Below, in pieces: positions 28,347-36,823 of a DNA stretch of 64,000 nt. The number at the start of each line of letters is the position of its first letter. Position 1 is the stretch's first letter. This DNA comes from JAZGAE01 sp036475545 (GTDB taxonomy: Bacteria; Pseudomonadota; Alphaproteobacteria; DATDPM01). The stretch lies in contig JAZGAE010000155.1 of NCBI GenBank assembly GCA_036475545.1, forward strand, positions 1 through 64,000, read 5' to 3'. Below the pieces are notes generated by a model. It made no database searches. It saw only the letters and a list, made by a program, of their open reading frames with translations, and was not told the DNA's origin. Made by a program: the position numbers and the translations under genes.

Positions 28347-30500
28347 TCATATCCGAACCTCGCCCAGGTGCTTGAAGACGACGCGGAACAGAACGGTGTC
28401 GGACGGCTCGATCTCCCGGTCTCTAGTGAACGAGCGGCGAATGTCTGCGGAGAGGAAGAAGCACTCGTCCTCGTAAATCAAGCCGAAACCGGTGGAGAGG
28501 GTGGCGCCGCCTTCGGTGAGGTCGCGCCTTCCGTAGGCGCGGGCCGCCCAGTACTCGTTGATTTGCGAGCGGGCGGAAACGGTAATCTCCTCGCGGTCGC
28601 CGAAGCCGGCGGTGCCGGCCGTCTCGTCGATGAAGATATAGTCCAGGTTCAGCCGGAGCGCCGGCGGGCCTGCGGCCATGGTTAATTCGTTGACCCTCGG
28701 CTCGAGGCCGTCTTTGTCGAAGCGAAAGCGGTAGAGAAGATCGAGGCCGCGCCCGGGCGACAGATGGACCCTGCCGACGAAGTCGGAGAGCCGGTCCCTC
28801 AGCCCCGATCCGACCGCGAAGTCGGTGTCCTCTCGGAAACGGAAGCTCTGGCCCAGGAAGGCGGTCAAGCTTCGACCACGATGGTCGTAGAGCCCTGTTA
28901 TCAAACCGTAGTCCAGGCGCTGTCCGCTGTCGACCCGGTCGAGCCCGGGGAACCGGTTGAGGCTGAACAGGTCGGCGTCGTCGAACTCGAAGGCTTGGCT
29001 GTCCTCGTTGGGAATATCATCGGGATTGCCGCCGTTGGGTCCGACGATGAGGGCCGCAACGGGTTCGACGAGGTAGCGCGCGCCGCCGATCTCACGCACC
29101 AGCGGATAGCGCCAATCGAGAGCCAGCTGAGGGAAGATCCGCCCCGTCACTCCGTCGAACGACCCGTCGGGACCGGCGGGATCGGCGACGTCGTTGACGA
29201 AGTAAAGGTCGGCCTGGGTTACGGCGGACAGGTTGAAGACGTTTCCCGATTTGCCGGTGTGGGAAAGATGCCACCCGCCCTTGAAGGAAAGGCGCCTGCT
29301 GTCGGCGCCTTCGTCGCGACTGAGTGACAGGATGTTCGTGTCGAGCGTCCAATATGCGCCGCGCCGGTTCGGAACGCTGACGAAATTGTAGTCGATCTGC
29401 GGCAGAATGAGGGGCGTCGTTTCGCTTTTGTCCCGGGCGCGAAGGCCCTGGAAGGCGTATCCGTTGACCGCCGCGTAGCTGCGCTGCCGGAAACCCTCCA
29501 TGAAGGCCCGGGTCGTGAGTACGTCTTCGAAGCCGAAGCCGTATCTCTGGAGATAGGTATCGTCCGATGCGCGGGCGACGTTGAACCCCCAGCGCCAGGT
29601 GTCGTTGATGTCGAACCGGCCGCGGCCGCGGATGTGGCCCCTGAGCTGGTCTTCCTCGCGCATGCCGGTACTGTCGGTGCGGTCCGCTTTGGTAATGCTG
29701 CCGGAAAACTCGAACTCCCCGTCGGTGAGCCGCTGGCGGTATTCGCCGAAGAAGACGGGCCCCTGTTTGCCGGTGAGGATGGGCTCCAAGGTGGCGTCCT
29801 TGTCGGGCGCGATGTCGATGTAGTAGGGCGTGCCGACGATGAAGCCGAGCTGGCTGTTGCTGCCCAAGCGCGGGGCGAGGAGCCCGCTGCGCCGCTCCAC
29901 CGTGGGATCGGGGTGCGAGAGGTAGGGCGTGTAGGCGACCGGGATGCCGAACATCTCCAGGAACGCGTCGTAATATTCTATGTTCCTGGCCTTCTCGTCG
30001 TGGACGACCTTGATCGCCTTGATCTGCCATAGGGGCGGACGCCCGGGCTTGTCCTCGCACAGTTTACAGGGAGAGAAGACCGCCCGCTTCATCTCCGACC
30101 TGACCCCGGCAATGCGCGATGCCTGGTTGGCCGCCAGCCGCGACTCGTCCGGGAAAAGCATGCGCAGGTTGCGGAGGAAACCCTTTTTCATCCCGTCCTG
30201 GAGCTCGACGTAGTCGGCGAAATAGACCTCGCCGGTCGGCTCGAGCAAGCTGACGTTGCCCGAGGCCGTGACCACGTTGGTTCTCTGGTTGAGGGTTACG
30301 GTGTCGGCCAGCAGTACGCGCGCATCCTGGGAGATCTCGACGTTGCCCGAGGCGATGACCAGGCTCCGCTCCCGGTCATGTCGGACGTTGTCGGCGCTCA
30401 CCAGGACGGGCAACTCCCGTGTGGGTCGTTCCTGGCCGACCGCCGGCCCCGTCACCGTCAGCGCGAGCGCCACAATTCCGCACGCAGTCCCCTTCCGCAT
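28347..30500 (-). CDS. lptD: LPS-assembly protein LptD
   Basis: Outer-membrane beta-barrel that inserts lipopolysaccharide in the outer leaflet. The roughly 717-residue protein has a signal peptide (about 1-23, ending VGQ), an N-terminal OstA/LptA-like domain (SADNVRHDRERSLVIASGNVE; about 35-140) and a long LptD barrel domain ending in the aromatic/charged RVVFKHLGEVRI. The start is the ATG immediately before the signal peptide; longer frames overlap lptG. Cys pairs SPCKLCEDK lie near the domain junction. Confidence 0.95.
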   Translation of the reverse strand: MRKGTACGIVALALTVTGPAVGQERPTRELPVLVSADNVRHDRERSLVIASGNVEISQDARVLLADTVTLNQRTNVVTASGNVSLLEPTGEVYFADYVELQDGMKKGFLRNLRMLFPDESRLAANQASRIAGVRSEMKRAVFSPCKLCEDKPGRPPLWQIKAIKVVHDEKARNIEYYDAFLEMFGIPVAYTPYLSHPDPTVERRSGLLAPRLGSNSQLGFIVGTPYYIDIAPDKDATLEPILTGKQGPVFFGEYRQRLTDGEFEFSGSITKADRTDSTGMREEDQLRGHIRGRGRFDINDTWRWGFNVARASDDTYLQRYGFGFEDVLTTRAFMEGFRQRSYAAVNGYAFQGLRARDKSETTPLILPQIDYNFVSVPNRRGAYWTLDTNILSLSRDEGADSRRLSFKGGWHLSHTGKSGNVFNLSAVTQADLYFVNDVADPAGPDGSFDGVTGRIFPQLALDWRYPLVREIGGARYLVEPVAALIVGPNGGNPDDIPNEDSQAFEFDDADLFSLNRFPGLDRVDSGQRLDYGLITGLYDHRGRSLTAFLGQSFRFREDTDFAVGSGLRDRLSDFVGRVHLSPGRGLDLLYRFRFDKDGLEPRVNELTMAAGPPALRLNLDYIFIDETAGTAGFGDREEITVSARSQINEYWAARAYGRRDLTEGGATLSTGFGLIYEDECFFLSADIRRSFTRDREIEPSDTVLFRVVFKHLGEVRI

Positions 30501-30505
30501 GGGGC

Positions 30506-31600
30506 CTAACCATCTTCGAGATGAAACAGCATGGCAAGGCCAAGAAGGGTGCTCACGCCCGCCGGCGTCCACGCCGCGAGCGCCACCGGGATTTCAGCCG
30601 AGAGTCCGAGTGCGAACACGACGTCCGAAAGAAAGTAGAGAGAGAAGCCCGCGATCACGCCGCCCGCGATGATCATGGTGTTGCCGCCGCGCCGCTTCAA
30701 ACGCAGGGTGAACGTTGCGGCAATCAGGACCATGGCGCACAGCAAAAGCGGCGACGCGAGAAGCGAATGCCAGTAGAGGCGGTGCTTGAGGGCGGAAAAT
30801 CCCGCCGACTCCAGCACCTCAATGAAGCCGGGCAAGTCCCAGAACGACATCGTTTCCGGCGAGGCGAAGCTGTCCTGGATATCCTCTTTGGTCAGGCTCG
30901 TCTCCACCCTGTGCTGCGCGGCAAAGCGGGGCGGCGTGTCCGGGGCCGTGAGCCAGGCGTCCCGCAGTTCCCAGTAGCCGTCCGCGAGACGCGCCTCGGC
31001 GGCGTCGATGCGCCCGACGAAACGGTCGGGGCCCTCGAACAGGAAAATGATCACGTCCTGCATGTCCATGCTGTTGGGGAGCACCCGCAGGGCGTGCACC
31101 ACCGATTGGCCCGTCTCGTCCCCCTGGCGCAGCCAAAGCCCCGATTTGGAAACCTTGAGCAGGCTGGTGCGCCCCCGCAGGTAACGGCTCTCCATCTGCT
31201 CGAACCTGGATGTCATGACCGAGGCGATCGGGTTGAAGACGCTGATGTTGAAGACGCCGATGGCAAGGGCCATCGCGAGCGCCGGCAGGAGAAACTGCCA
31301 CACCGACACGCCCGCCGAACGGGCGACGACAAGTTCGCGGCTTCGGGTAAGCCGTGCGAAGACGAACATGCCGGCGAAGAGGATCGCGAAGGGGAGAAGC
31401 TCCTGCGCCATCAGCGGGAGCTTCAAGAGCGACATCGCCAGGACGACATCCAGCGTGGCGTGCGCTTTCGCGGCGGCGCGGCGCATCAGCTCGACGGTAT
31501 CGAGCAAGAGGGTCACGCCGAGGAGCGCCAGGTACACGGTGCCGAACCAGAGAATGAACTGGCGTCCGATGTACAGCGACAGGGTCGCGGACAGGCGCAT
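30506..31600 (-). CDS. lptG: LPS export permease LptG
   Basis: One of two permeases of the LptB2FG ABC exporter, which extracts LPS from the inner membrane. The 364-residue protein has three N-terminal membrane segments, a periplasmic jellyroll region (about 105-265) and three C-terminal segments. SRELVVARSAGVSVWQ is the coupling-helix motif seen in LptF/G. The start ATG (MRLSATLSLYIGRQF) lies 17 bases after the lptF stop. lptD follows after 5 bases. Confidence 0.94.
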   Translation of the reverse strand: MRLSATLSLYIGRQFILWFGTVYLALLGVTLLLDTVELMRRAAAKAHATLDVVLAMSLLKLPLMAQELLPFAILFAGMFVFARLTRSRELVVARSAGVSVWQFLLPALAMALAIGVFNISVFNPIASVMTSRFEQMESRYLRGRTSLLKVSKSGLWLRQGDETGQSVVHALRVLPNSMDMQDVIIFLFEGPDRFVGRIDAAEARLADGYWELRDAWLTAPDTPPRFAAQHRVETSLTKEDIQDSFASPETMSFWDLPGFIEVLESAGFSALKHRLYWHSLLASPLLLCAMVLIAATFTLRLKRRGGNTMIIAGGVIAGFSLYFLSDVVFALGLSAEIPVALAAWTPAGVSTLLGLAMLFHLEDG

Positions 31601-31617
31601 CGCGCGTGACTCCTTCG

Positions 31618-32739
31618 TCACGCGGCCGAGGTCTGCGCCGGCACCGGAGGGGGATGCCGCCACCGGGCTCGGAACAGGACGATGCCCCCGGCAATGATGG
31701 GGACGATGGCGTTGGCGTATAGCAAGGGCACGAGAGAGGGCACCTTGGCCGCGACGTTTTGGAGACCCAGCCCGGCCATCTGCACGAGAATCATCAGCCC
31801 CGTGGCGAGAAGGATGCGGAGGGCCTGGCCACGCCGGGCGAAGTCGCCCGACAGCAGGATAGCCAAGGCGATAAAGGTGAAGGCAAGCGCCAACAGGGGG
31901 GACACCAGCCGCTGGTGTCCCTCGGCCCTCAGCTTGTAGTAGTTGTTGACGTCGTCCGGGGAGTTCGAGGGCCAGAACAGCTCGCTCAGGAACCGCTCAC
32001 GTGGCTCACGCCACCGGGTCTTCCCGGTCTCCTTATCGCCGCTGACGTCCAGGTCGTACCGGTCGAAGTACAGTAACGAGAGCTCACCGTCCTCCTTCTC
32101 GACCTGTTGACGGTTGCCGTTGATCAAAACGACGCGCGGACCAGACTCGGTTTCAACCAGGATGCCGGACTCCGCTATCATCGTGACCGGCTTGCCGGGG
32201 ATGCGGCTGTCGTGGATCAGAATACCCTGGAGTTCCCCGCTCGCCCGCCGGGCGCGCACATACACCGTGATGCCATCCGACAGCGTGTTGAACACGCCCT
32301 CCTGGAGCAACACCAAGGAATGGTCGTTGCGGATCTGGAACTGCAAGTCCTTGAACTCCCGGAAGGACGCCGGGAGGAGATAGATCGTGAAGCCGTAACA
32401 CAGCACCATCACGGCGGTGGCCACCAGCAGGGCGGATTTCGCGAGGCCCGTCTGGCTGACGCCCGCCGCCCGCATCACCACCAGCTCGCTGTCCATCGTG
32501 AGCCTGTTGTAGACGAACGCGACCGCCGTGAATAAAGCGATCGGCAGGATGATCGCCAAGAAGGTGGGAAGCATCAGCAGCGACAGGTGCAGGAAGGTTG
32601 CGAAAGAGACGCCCCGGTTGACGATGAGGTCGATGAGGCGCAGCGATTGGCTCAGCCAAATGGCGCAGGTCAAGGCGACGGCGATGAACAGCGTGGACGC
32701 CAGAACCTGGCGCAGGATGTATCGGGTGATCCCGTTCAT
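31618..32739 (-). CDS. lptF: LPS export permease LptF
   Basis: Partner permease of LptG. The 373-residue protein starts MNGITRYILRQVLASTLFI and has six membrane segments around a large periplasmic domain. The coupling motif is DSELVVMRAAGVSQ. The C-terminus is Pro-rich. It heads the lptF-lptG-lptD-surA-pdxA-rsmA run. A 14-base inverted repeat lies 5 bases before its ATG. Confidence 0.94.
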   Translation of the reverse strand: MNGITRYILRQVLASTLFIAVALTCAIWLSQSLRLIDLIVNRGVSFATFLHLSLLMLPTFLAIILPIALFTAVAFVYNRLTMDSELVVMRAAGVSQTGLAKSALLVATAVMVLCYGFTIYLLPASFREFKDLQFQIRNDHSLVLLQEGVFNTLSDGITVYVRARRASGELQGILIHDSRIPGKPVTMIAESGILVETESGPRVVLINGNRQQVEKEDGELSLLYFDRYDLDVSGDKETGKTRWREPRERFLSELFWPSNSPDDVNNYYKLRAEGHQRLVSPLLALAFTFIALAILLSGDFARRGQALRILLATGLMILVQMAGLGLQNVAAKVPSLVPLLYANAIVPIIAGGIVLFRARWRHPPPVPAQTSAA

Positions 32740-32744
32740 GCTCG

Positions 32745-32758
32745 GAGTTTACAAACTC
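32745..32758. promoter_or_regulatory. Inverted repeat just upstream of lptF start
   Basis: GAGTTT and AAACTC face each other around a two-base centre, five bases before the lptF ATG in a locally AT-rich gap. It could be an operator or an mRNA hairpin that limits ribosome access, since no other ribosome site is visible. No regulator can be named. Confidence 0.3.
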
Positions 32759-32798
32759 GGAATGAAATAGCGAGCAAACAAATAATGCGGCGGCGACC

Positions 32799-33638
32799 TC
32801 ATGCCCTCGTCATCCAGAACGAAGTGTTGGCGACATCCGATGCCGGCAGCGCCTCGAAATACCCCTTCGTGTCCAAGTAGTGCACCGGGAGCAGCGGCCG
32901 CCATTCCCTCGAGTTCAGAAGGACGCAGGCCAGCAGATACTGCTCGTTGTACATGCGTTCGGTGAAGAGCTCGCTGTACTCGTAAGGAAGACAGATGTCG
33001 TGTACGTGAACGAGGACTCCGGGCGGCGTCAGCGGCAGGATCTCAAGGAAAAACCGGGTCGTGTCCGTCCCGTTGAAGGCGTAGTGGCTCCCGTCGAGGA
33101 ACAGGACGTCGTTGCGTTTCAACACCAGGAAAAGATCGAGGTCCACGTCGAGAAGGTTGTCGCGGATGACGCGGTCCGAGATCCCGTCGATGTCCGCTCT
33201 GGGGCTCGGGTCTATGCTCGTGATCTCGCAGGCGATGCCGAAGTCATCGAGCGCCTTGCGGAAAAACTTGGTGCTGTTGCCGCTGCCGATCTCGATGATC
33301 CGGGACGGGCGCCTCGCGGCGGTGAGCGCATAGGCGACCCGGGCGTCCACGAAGCTGAAGTAGCCGTTGTCCCAATAAGGCGTCCTCGGGTCGTCGCTGT
33401 TCCGGGGCACGGCCTCGATCTCGGGACACGCGAGATAGGGACGCAGTTCCTCCAAAGTGGCGGCGAACGTCTCCGAGTTCTCCAGGAGGATGCCCTCGAG
33501 CGAAGCGTAGAGGTAGGACGACGGACGCGGGTTTATCGCCGTGCGTTCCTTGTCGTAGATGACGTGGACGCGGTCCGGCTTGGTCACGAGACGGCGGATG
33601 TTCTTGATTACGCTCCCGAGACGGGCGTTTCGCTGCAT
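32799..33638 (-). CDS. Class I SAM-dependent methyltransferase, unknown substrate
   Basis: A 279-residue protein with a Rossmann methyltransferase core: SAM motif IIEIGSGNSTKFF (about 114-126), acidic loop SIDPSPRADID, and LFLDGSHY followed by VLVHVHDICLPYEYS. The His/Asp-containing HVHD segment resembles the metal-binding site of the Methyltransf_24/CmcI-like group. These often modify sugars or secondary metabolites, but nothing nearby names the substrate. It ends about 60 bases before lptF on the same strand, so it could be transcribed into the lpt run. Confidence 0.75.
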   Translation of the reverse strand: MQRNARLGSVIKNIRRLVTKPDRVHVIYDKERTAINPRPSSYLYASLEGILLENSETFAATLEELRPYLACPEIEAVPRNSDDPRTPYWDNGYFSFVDARVAYALTAARRPSRIIEIGSGNSTKFFRKALDDFGIACEITSIDPSPRADIDGISDRVIRDNLLDVDLDLFLVLKRNDVLFLDGSHYAFNGTDTTRFFLEILPLTPPGVLVHVHDICLPYEYSELFTERMYNEQYLLACVLLNSREWRPLLPVHYLDTKGYFEALPASDVANTSFWMTRA

Positions 33639-33904
33639 GTGAAGGTCCCTCGATCGTGACGGTCCCGTCGTCGCCGGCGCTCGAGGCAGCTTGACCCCGG
33701 GTTCCTTGCGAAGTCAACACGTCGGCGAGTGACGGGTCGGCGGGCCGGAGATTCTGGCGCCCGGACCGGTCCGTCGCCACGCCCCCGGGGCATGACGGCG
33801 TTATTCGGTGGCCTTTGACGGGAAGTATTTGGTAAGCAGGGAAGCCTGCTCGTCGAGCGCGGGATGGTGGCGGGCACGCTCGGGTGGAGAGGACGCGAGG
33901 ACCG

Positions 33905-34573
33905 GTGTTCGGGGTATCGAGACTTCGGCGACTTCGCCGGATCGGCGGAAGGAGACGGGGCTTTGGGCTTGGATGCGCCGCCGCCGTGGCGCTGGTGGTC
34001 GCCGTGGCGCCGGCTTGGCCGGCCCCTCCTGCGGGGCGCGGCGCGGGCCCGGCGGGCGAGCAGATGGCATCTGGAACGGCGGGTCCTGACGGCGGGGCGG
34101 TTCAAGCCCGCGACCGGACGGCCGGCCCGCGCCCACAGGCGGGGGAGGGGGAAAGTGTCCCGCAGACGGCGCCGCGAGAGGAGCGTGACGAGGAAGCGAG
34201 GAACGAATTGACGCCCGCGCCTGGGGCGGCCGCGACCGGAGAGGACGCCCCCGCGCTCGCGGAGGAAGAGGAGCCGTCGCACCTCGACCTCGACGGCATG
34301 AAAGCACGGCTGCGCGAGACAGAGGCCATCGGTTACTTTACCAAGCTCGAGCTCAGGATCGAGGTCAACGACCTGCTCGACGCGTTCCGCGTCTATCACG
34401 AAAGCGAGGGGCGGGGGACCATCGCGCAGTTGCACGAGCGGTACGACCTGCTTCTGTTGAAAATGCGTACCCTGCTCCAGGACAGCGACCCTAAACTAGC
34501 CCATGCCATTTCCGCCTCGCGCGAGAGCGTCTGGGTCCTGCTGTCCGATCCGGAGAAGTTCGTCAATTTGTGA
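33905..34573 (+). CDS. Predicted secreted protein of unknown function
   Basis: I do not recognise this protein by name. It has a basic N-terminus (RLRRLRRIGGRRRG), a hydrophobic segment (GCAAAVALVVAVAPAWPA) that looks like a signal peptide or anchor, a disordered linker of about 80 residues rich in Pro, Ala, Gly and Glu, and a C-terminal helical domain of about 100 residues (LDGMKARLRETEAIGYFTKL; LLLKMRTLLQDSDPKLAHAI). Similar C-terminal domains occur in other Rhodospirillales hypotheticals, as far as I recall. I prefer the GTG at 33905, which has GAGGA just upstream; a GTG at 33884 is possible. The next gene also encodes a secreted protein. Confidence 0.65.
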   Translation: MFGVSRLRRLRRIGGRRRGFGLGCAAAVALVVAVAPAWPAPPAGRGAGPAGEQMASGTAGPDGGAVQARDRTAGPRPQAGEGESVPQTAPREERDEEARNELTPAPGAAATGEDAPALAEEEEPSHLDLDGMKARLRETEAIGYFTKLELRIEVNDLLDAFRVYHESEGRGTIAQLHERYDLLLLKMRTLLQDSDPKLAHAISASRESVWVLLSDPEKFVNL

Positions 34574-34594
34574 GTCCGAATGAGGAAGCACCCC

Positions 34595-34855
34595 ATGGCC
34601 ATAGCCCGAAGGATCGCGCTCGGAACAACCGTGGTTGCCGTTCTCACGGCCCCCTTTTCCATTGCCGCCCAGGAGGACGTCGAAAAGGTCAAGAAGGACC
34701 TCTTTGCGGTGATCACCCTCAGAGGGAACCCCTGCGGCGCGGTCATAAGCTTCGAGCGTCTCGGCGAAAACGACTACAACGCCATTTGCCAGACCGGCGA
34801 CCGCTACCACATCTTTGTTTCTTCCGAGGACCGGGTGGGCGTTGAGAAATACTAA
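34595..34855 (+). CDS. Small predicted periplasmic protein, unknown function
   Basis: An 86-residue protein with a signal peptide (about 1-25, cleavage near SIAA-QED) and a mature part of about 60 residues with two cysteines (GNPCGAV, NAICQTG) that could form one disulfide. The ATG at 34595 has AGGAAG six bases upstream and is preferred over the ATG at 34580. It begins 21 bases after the preceding gene and is probably cotranscribed with it. No family is recognised. Confidence 0.7.
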   Translation: MAIARRIALGTTVVAVLTAPFSIAAQEDVEKVKKDLFAVITLRGNPCGAVISFERLGENDYNAICQTGDRYHIFVSSEDRVGVEKY

Positions 34856-35067
34856 CGTCCGTCCGCCGAAGCGCGGTGAGCCATGCTGCCGTCAGGCGCG
34901 AGCAGCGAAGCCGAGTCGGCCGACGCCCAGTGCGCCGCGCCGTGTTAGCCGGGGAGAGTGACGAGCGCGGGATCGTGGCGAGCGGGCCTCGCGCGTCTCG
35001 ACCGCCCGCCTCGGGACCGCCGTCCGCACCTTGCCCGCCCGCCGGGTCTCGATCGAACGAGGTGACC

Positions 35068-35751
35068 TTGGAAACGGAAGGACAGTTCAAGCCGGCCAGC
35101 GCGATCAGCCCTGAAGAGCGGAAGCAAGAGTGGATGCGCTACTACTCTTACAAGCGCATCCACGAGCAGCTGATGCAGGTACAGATGCTCAAGGGCCTTT
35201 CCATCAACACCGTTCTGGAGATCGGGCCGTACTACGGGCTGGTGACTGCCATGCTCGACAACGCGGGCTACGAGGTCACCACCATGGACCTGAGCCCGCG
35301 AAGCTTCGAGAGACCCGACCGGCCCCACGTCGTGATGGACCTGACCGCGATCGAGGCCGGGAAGCTGAACGGATTCGACTGCATCATGTGCTGCGCGACG
35401 CTGGAGCACATCACCTTCGAGCAGGCCACGGCGGCGCTGCGCGCCTTTCGCGCCGCGAGTCCCCGCTACGTTGTGATTTCCGTGCCCTACCAGGGAACCC
35501 AGCTGTTCTTCCAGACCTATCTGAACCGCCACAAGGCGAGCGAGCACTTTGCGATCAAGAAGCTGCGGTTCCTACGCGAATTCAGATTCGACGCCGAGGC
35601 CGACCCCTACGGCCATAAGTGGGAGATCGGCTACCGCGGGTGGTCGCTCGGGCGGTTCGAGCGCGTGCTGCGCGGCGTCGGCTTCGAGATATTGAGGCGG
35701 GACTTCTCCTACCCGTCTTACTCCGTGTTCCACGTGCTGGAGCCCGTTTGA
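35068..35751 (+). CDS. SAM-dependent methyltransferase, unknown substrate
   Basis: A protein of about 227 residues with the SAM motif VLEIGPYYGLVTAML, acidic loop TTMDLSPRSF, and CATLEHITFEQA as the post-II motif of Methyltransf_11/23-type enzymes. The C-terminal part GRFERVLRGVGFEILRRDF is also typical. There is no ATG near the start. A TTG at 35068 has GAGG five bases upstream; the GTG two codons earlier is the alternative. Upstream in-frame sequence back to 34876 is Arg/Pro-rich and looks non-coding. Confidence 0.72.
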   Translation: METEGQFKPASAISPEERKQEWMRYYSYKRIHEQLMQVQMLKGLSINTVLEIGPYYGLVTAMLDNAGYEVTTMDLSPRSFERPDRPHVVMDLTAIEAGKLNGFDCIMCCATLEHITFEQATAALRAFRAASPRYVVISVPYQGTQLFFQTYLNRHKASEHFAIKKLRFLREFRFDAEADPYGHKWEIGYRGWSLGRFERVLRGVGFEILRRDFSYPSYSVFHVLEPV

Positions 35752-35817
35752 CGCGCGGCGCGCGGTCGCCGACAGGGCCTCTTTGCCGGCCTCGCCGAGC
35801 GCGGCCCCTCGCGAAGC

Positions 35818-36483
35818 CTAGACGATGATGGTGTTCACGAAGTAGAAGCTGCCGTTGATCCACAGCCCGGTAAGCGCATCGGGATTGTGCGCATAATCGA
35901 CGATCCTGAGGACCATTTGAAGGTTGGAGGGGCCCGCCCGGGCCGGGTCGTGAACGAAGACCTCGAGGGTGCCGTCGTCTTGCACCAGCGCAAACACTTC
36001 GGCCTTCGGCCCGCAGCCCACGAGACGGGCGTTGCCGCCCGCGAGGCGCTCCACGCTTACCGCGACGGTTCGCCCTGCGTCCCGGACCCCATCGCGCCCT
36101 GGTTCCGCGTTCGACGACGCGGGTGGGAGCGCGCCGCCCAGGAGACGTCCGCCCGCGGGCCCTGCCGCAGGGGCGGTCTGGGGGAGCGCGTCGGAACCGT
36201 GCGCGGCCATTGGCCTGGCGGCGGCGGCGTCGAGTTCCGCGGCGGCGACGGCGACCGGCGCGGGCGTCCCGCCGGGCGTCTCCGGAACGCGGCACACCGG
36301 GGCGCCCTCGATGATCCGGAGCATCGCGCAGTCCCTCCCTGCCATCGCCGAAACGGTATGGTCCGACACGCTCTTTCCGGTAAAGGCGTAGCTCAGCCCG
36401 GAAGCGGCCAGCGACGCTATGGTGATCGGGTCGCAAGCGGCAAGCAAGACGGGCAGCACCAGTATCGAAAGCACCTTCGTCAT
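35818..36483 (-). CDS. Predicted lipoprotein of unknown function
   Basis: A 221-residue protein with a lipoprotein signal (MTKVLSILVLPVLLAACDP; lipid cysteine C17). Residues about 25-65 hold a conserved-looking block (YAFTGKSVSDHTVSAMAGRD, then RIIEGAPVCRVP); the middle is low-complexity Ala/Pro, and the C-terminal 60 residues (VFALVQDDGTLEVFVHDP) look folded. I recognise similar lipoproteins in this order but know no function. A dyad symmetric element lies about 60 bases upstream. Confidence 0.72.
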   Translation of the reverse strand: MTKVLSILVLPVLLAACDPITIASLAASGLSYAFTGKSVSDHTVSAMAGRDCAMLRIIEGAPVCRVPETPGGTPAPVAVAAAELDAAAARPMAAHGSDALPQTAPAAGPAGGRLLGGALPPASSNAEPGRDGVRDAGRTVAVSVERLAGGNARLVGCGPKAEVFALVQDDGTLEVFVHDPARAGPSNLQMVLRIVDYAHNPDALTGLWINGSFYFVNTIIV

Positions 36484-36823
36484 GGGGCCTGTCTGTTACC
36501 AGATGAAGGATTTACCCTGTCAGAAAGTGCCTAATGAACCCTTAATAACCGGTTGTAATTAAGACAAAAAGCTACGTGGAAATGAGCCGCGCCCTCGTCC
36601 CGCCTGTATCAAGGATATCACCGGTCGAGGTTGGCCGACGGTGCGGCCTGGCGCCGCGTTGCCCGCGCCGCGGGCGGCGCGCCGGCTCAGCCGTGGCAGC
36701 GGCAAAGTTGCGCTTCCCTTTGCCGCCGGTATCGGTAGAGTCGGGTGGCCCGAACCGTCTGGGCGTTCGGCACGAACCGCCTGAATCCTCGGGCCGCCCC
36801 CTCGATCAGCGCAAGAGACTCTC
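36484..36823. other. Divergent intergenic region, lipoprotein / pepA
   Basis: This 340-base gap separates the minus-strand lipoprotein gene from the plus-strand pepA. Its left third is unusually AT-rich for the window and holds the dyad at 36542-36562; promoters for the lipoprotein gene are likely there. The right two thirds are GC-rich and show no gene that I can support. Confidence 0.6.
36542..36562. promoter_or_regulatory. 21-bp dyad element
   Basis: An interrupted palindrome made of a central AACCGGTT flanked by TTAAT on the left and ATTAA on the right. It is in the AT-rich part of a divergent intergenic region, 59 bases from the lipoprotein start. It resembles an operator; the TTAA arms recall CtrA half-sites but the spacing does not match TTAA-N7-TTAA. 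Confidence 0.4.

Noticed and set aside
34876..35067. N-terminal extension of the second methyltransferase from a GTG at 34876
   Set aside because: The extra 60 or so residues are Arg/Pro/Ser-rich and unlike a folded or signal sequence; a TTG with a ribosome site lies just before the conserved part.
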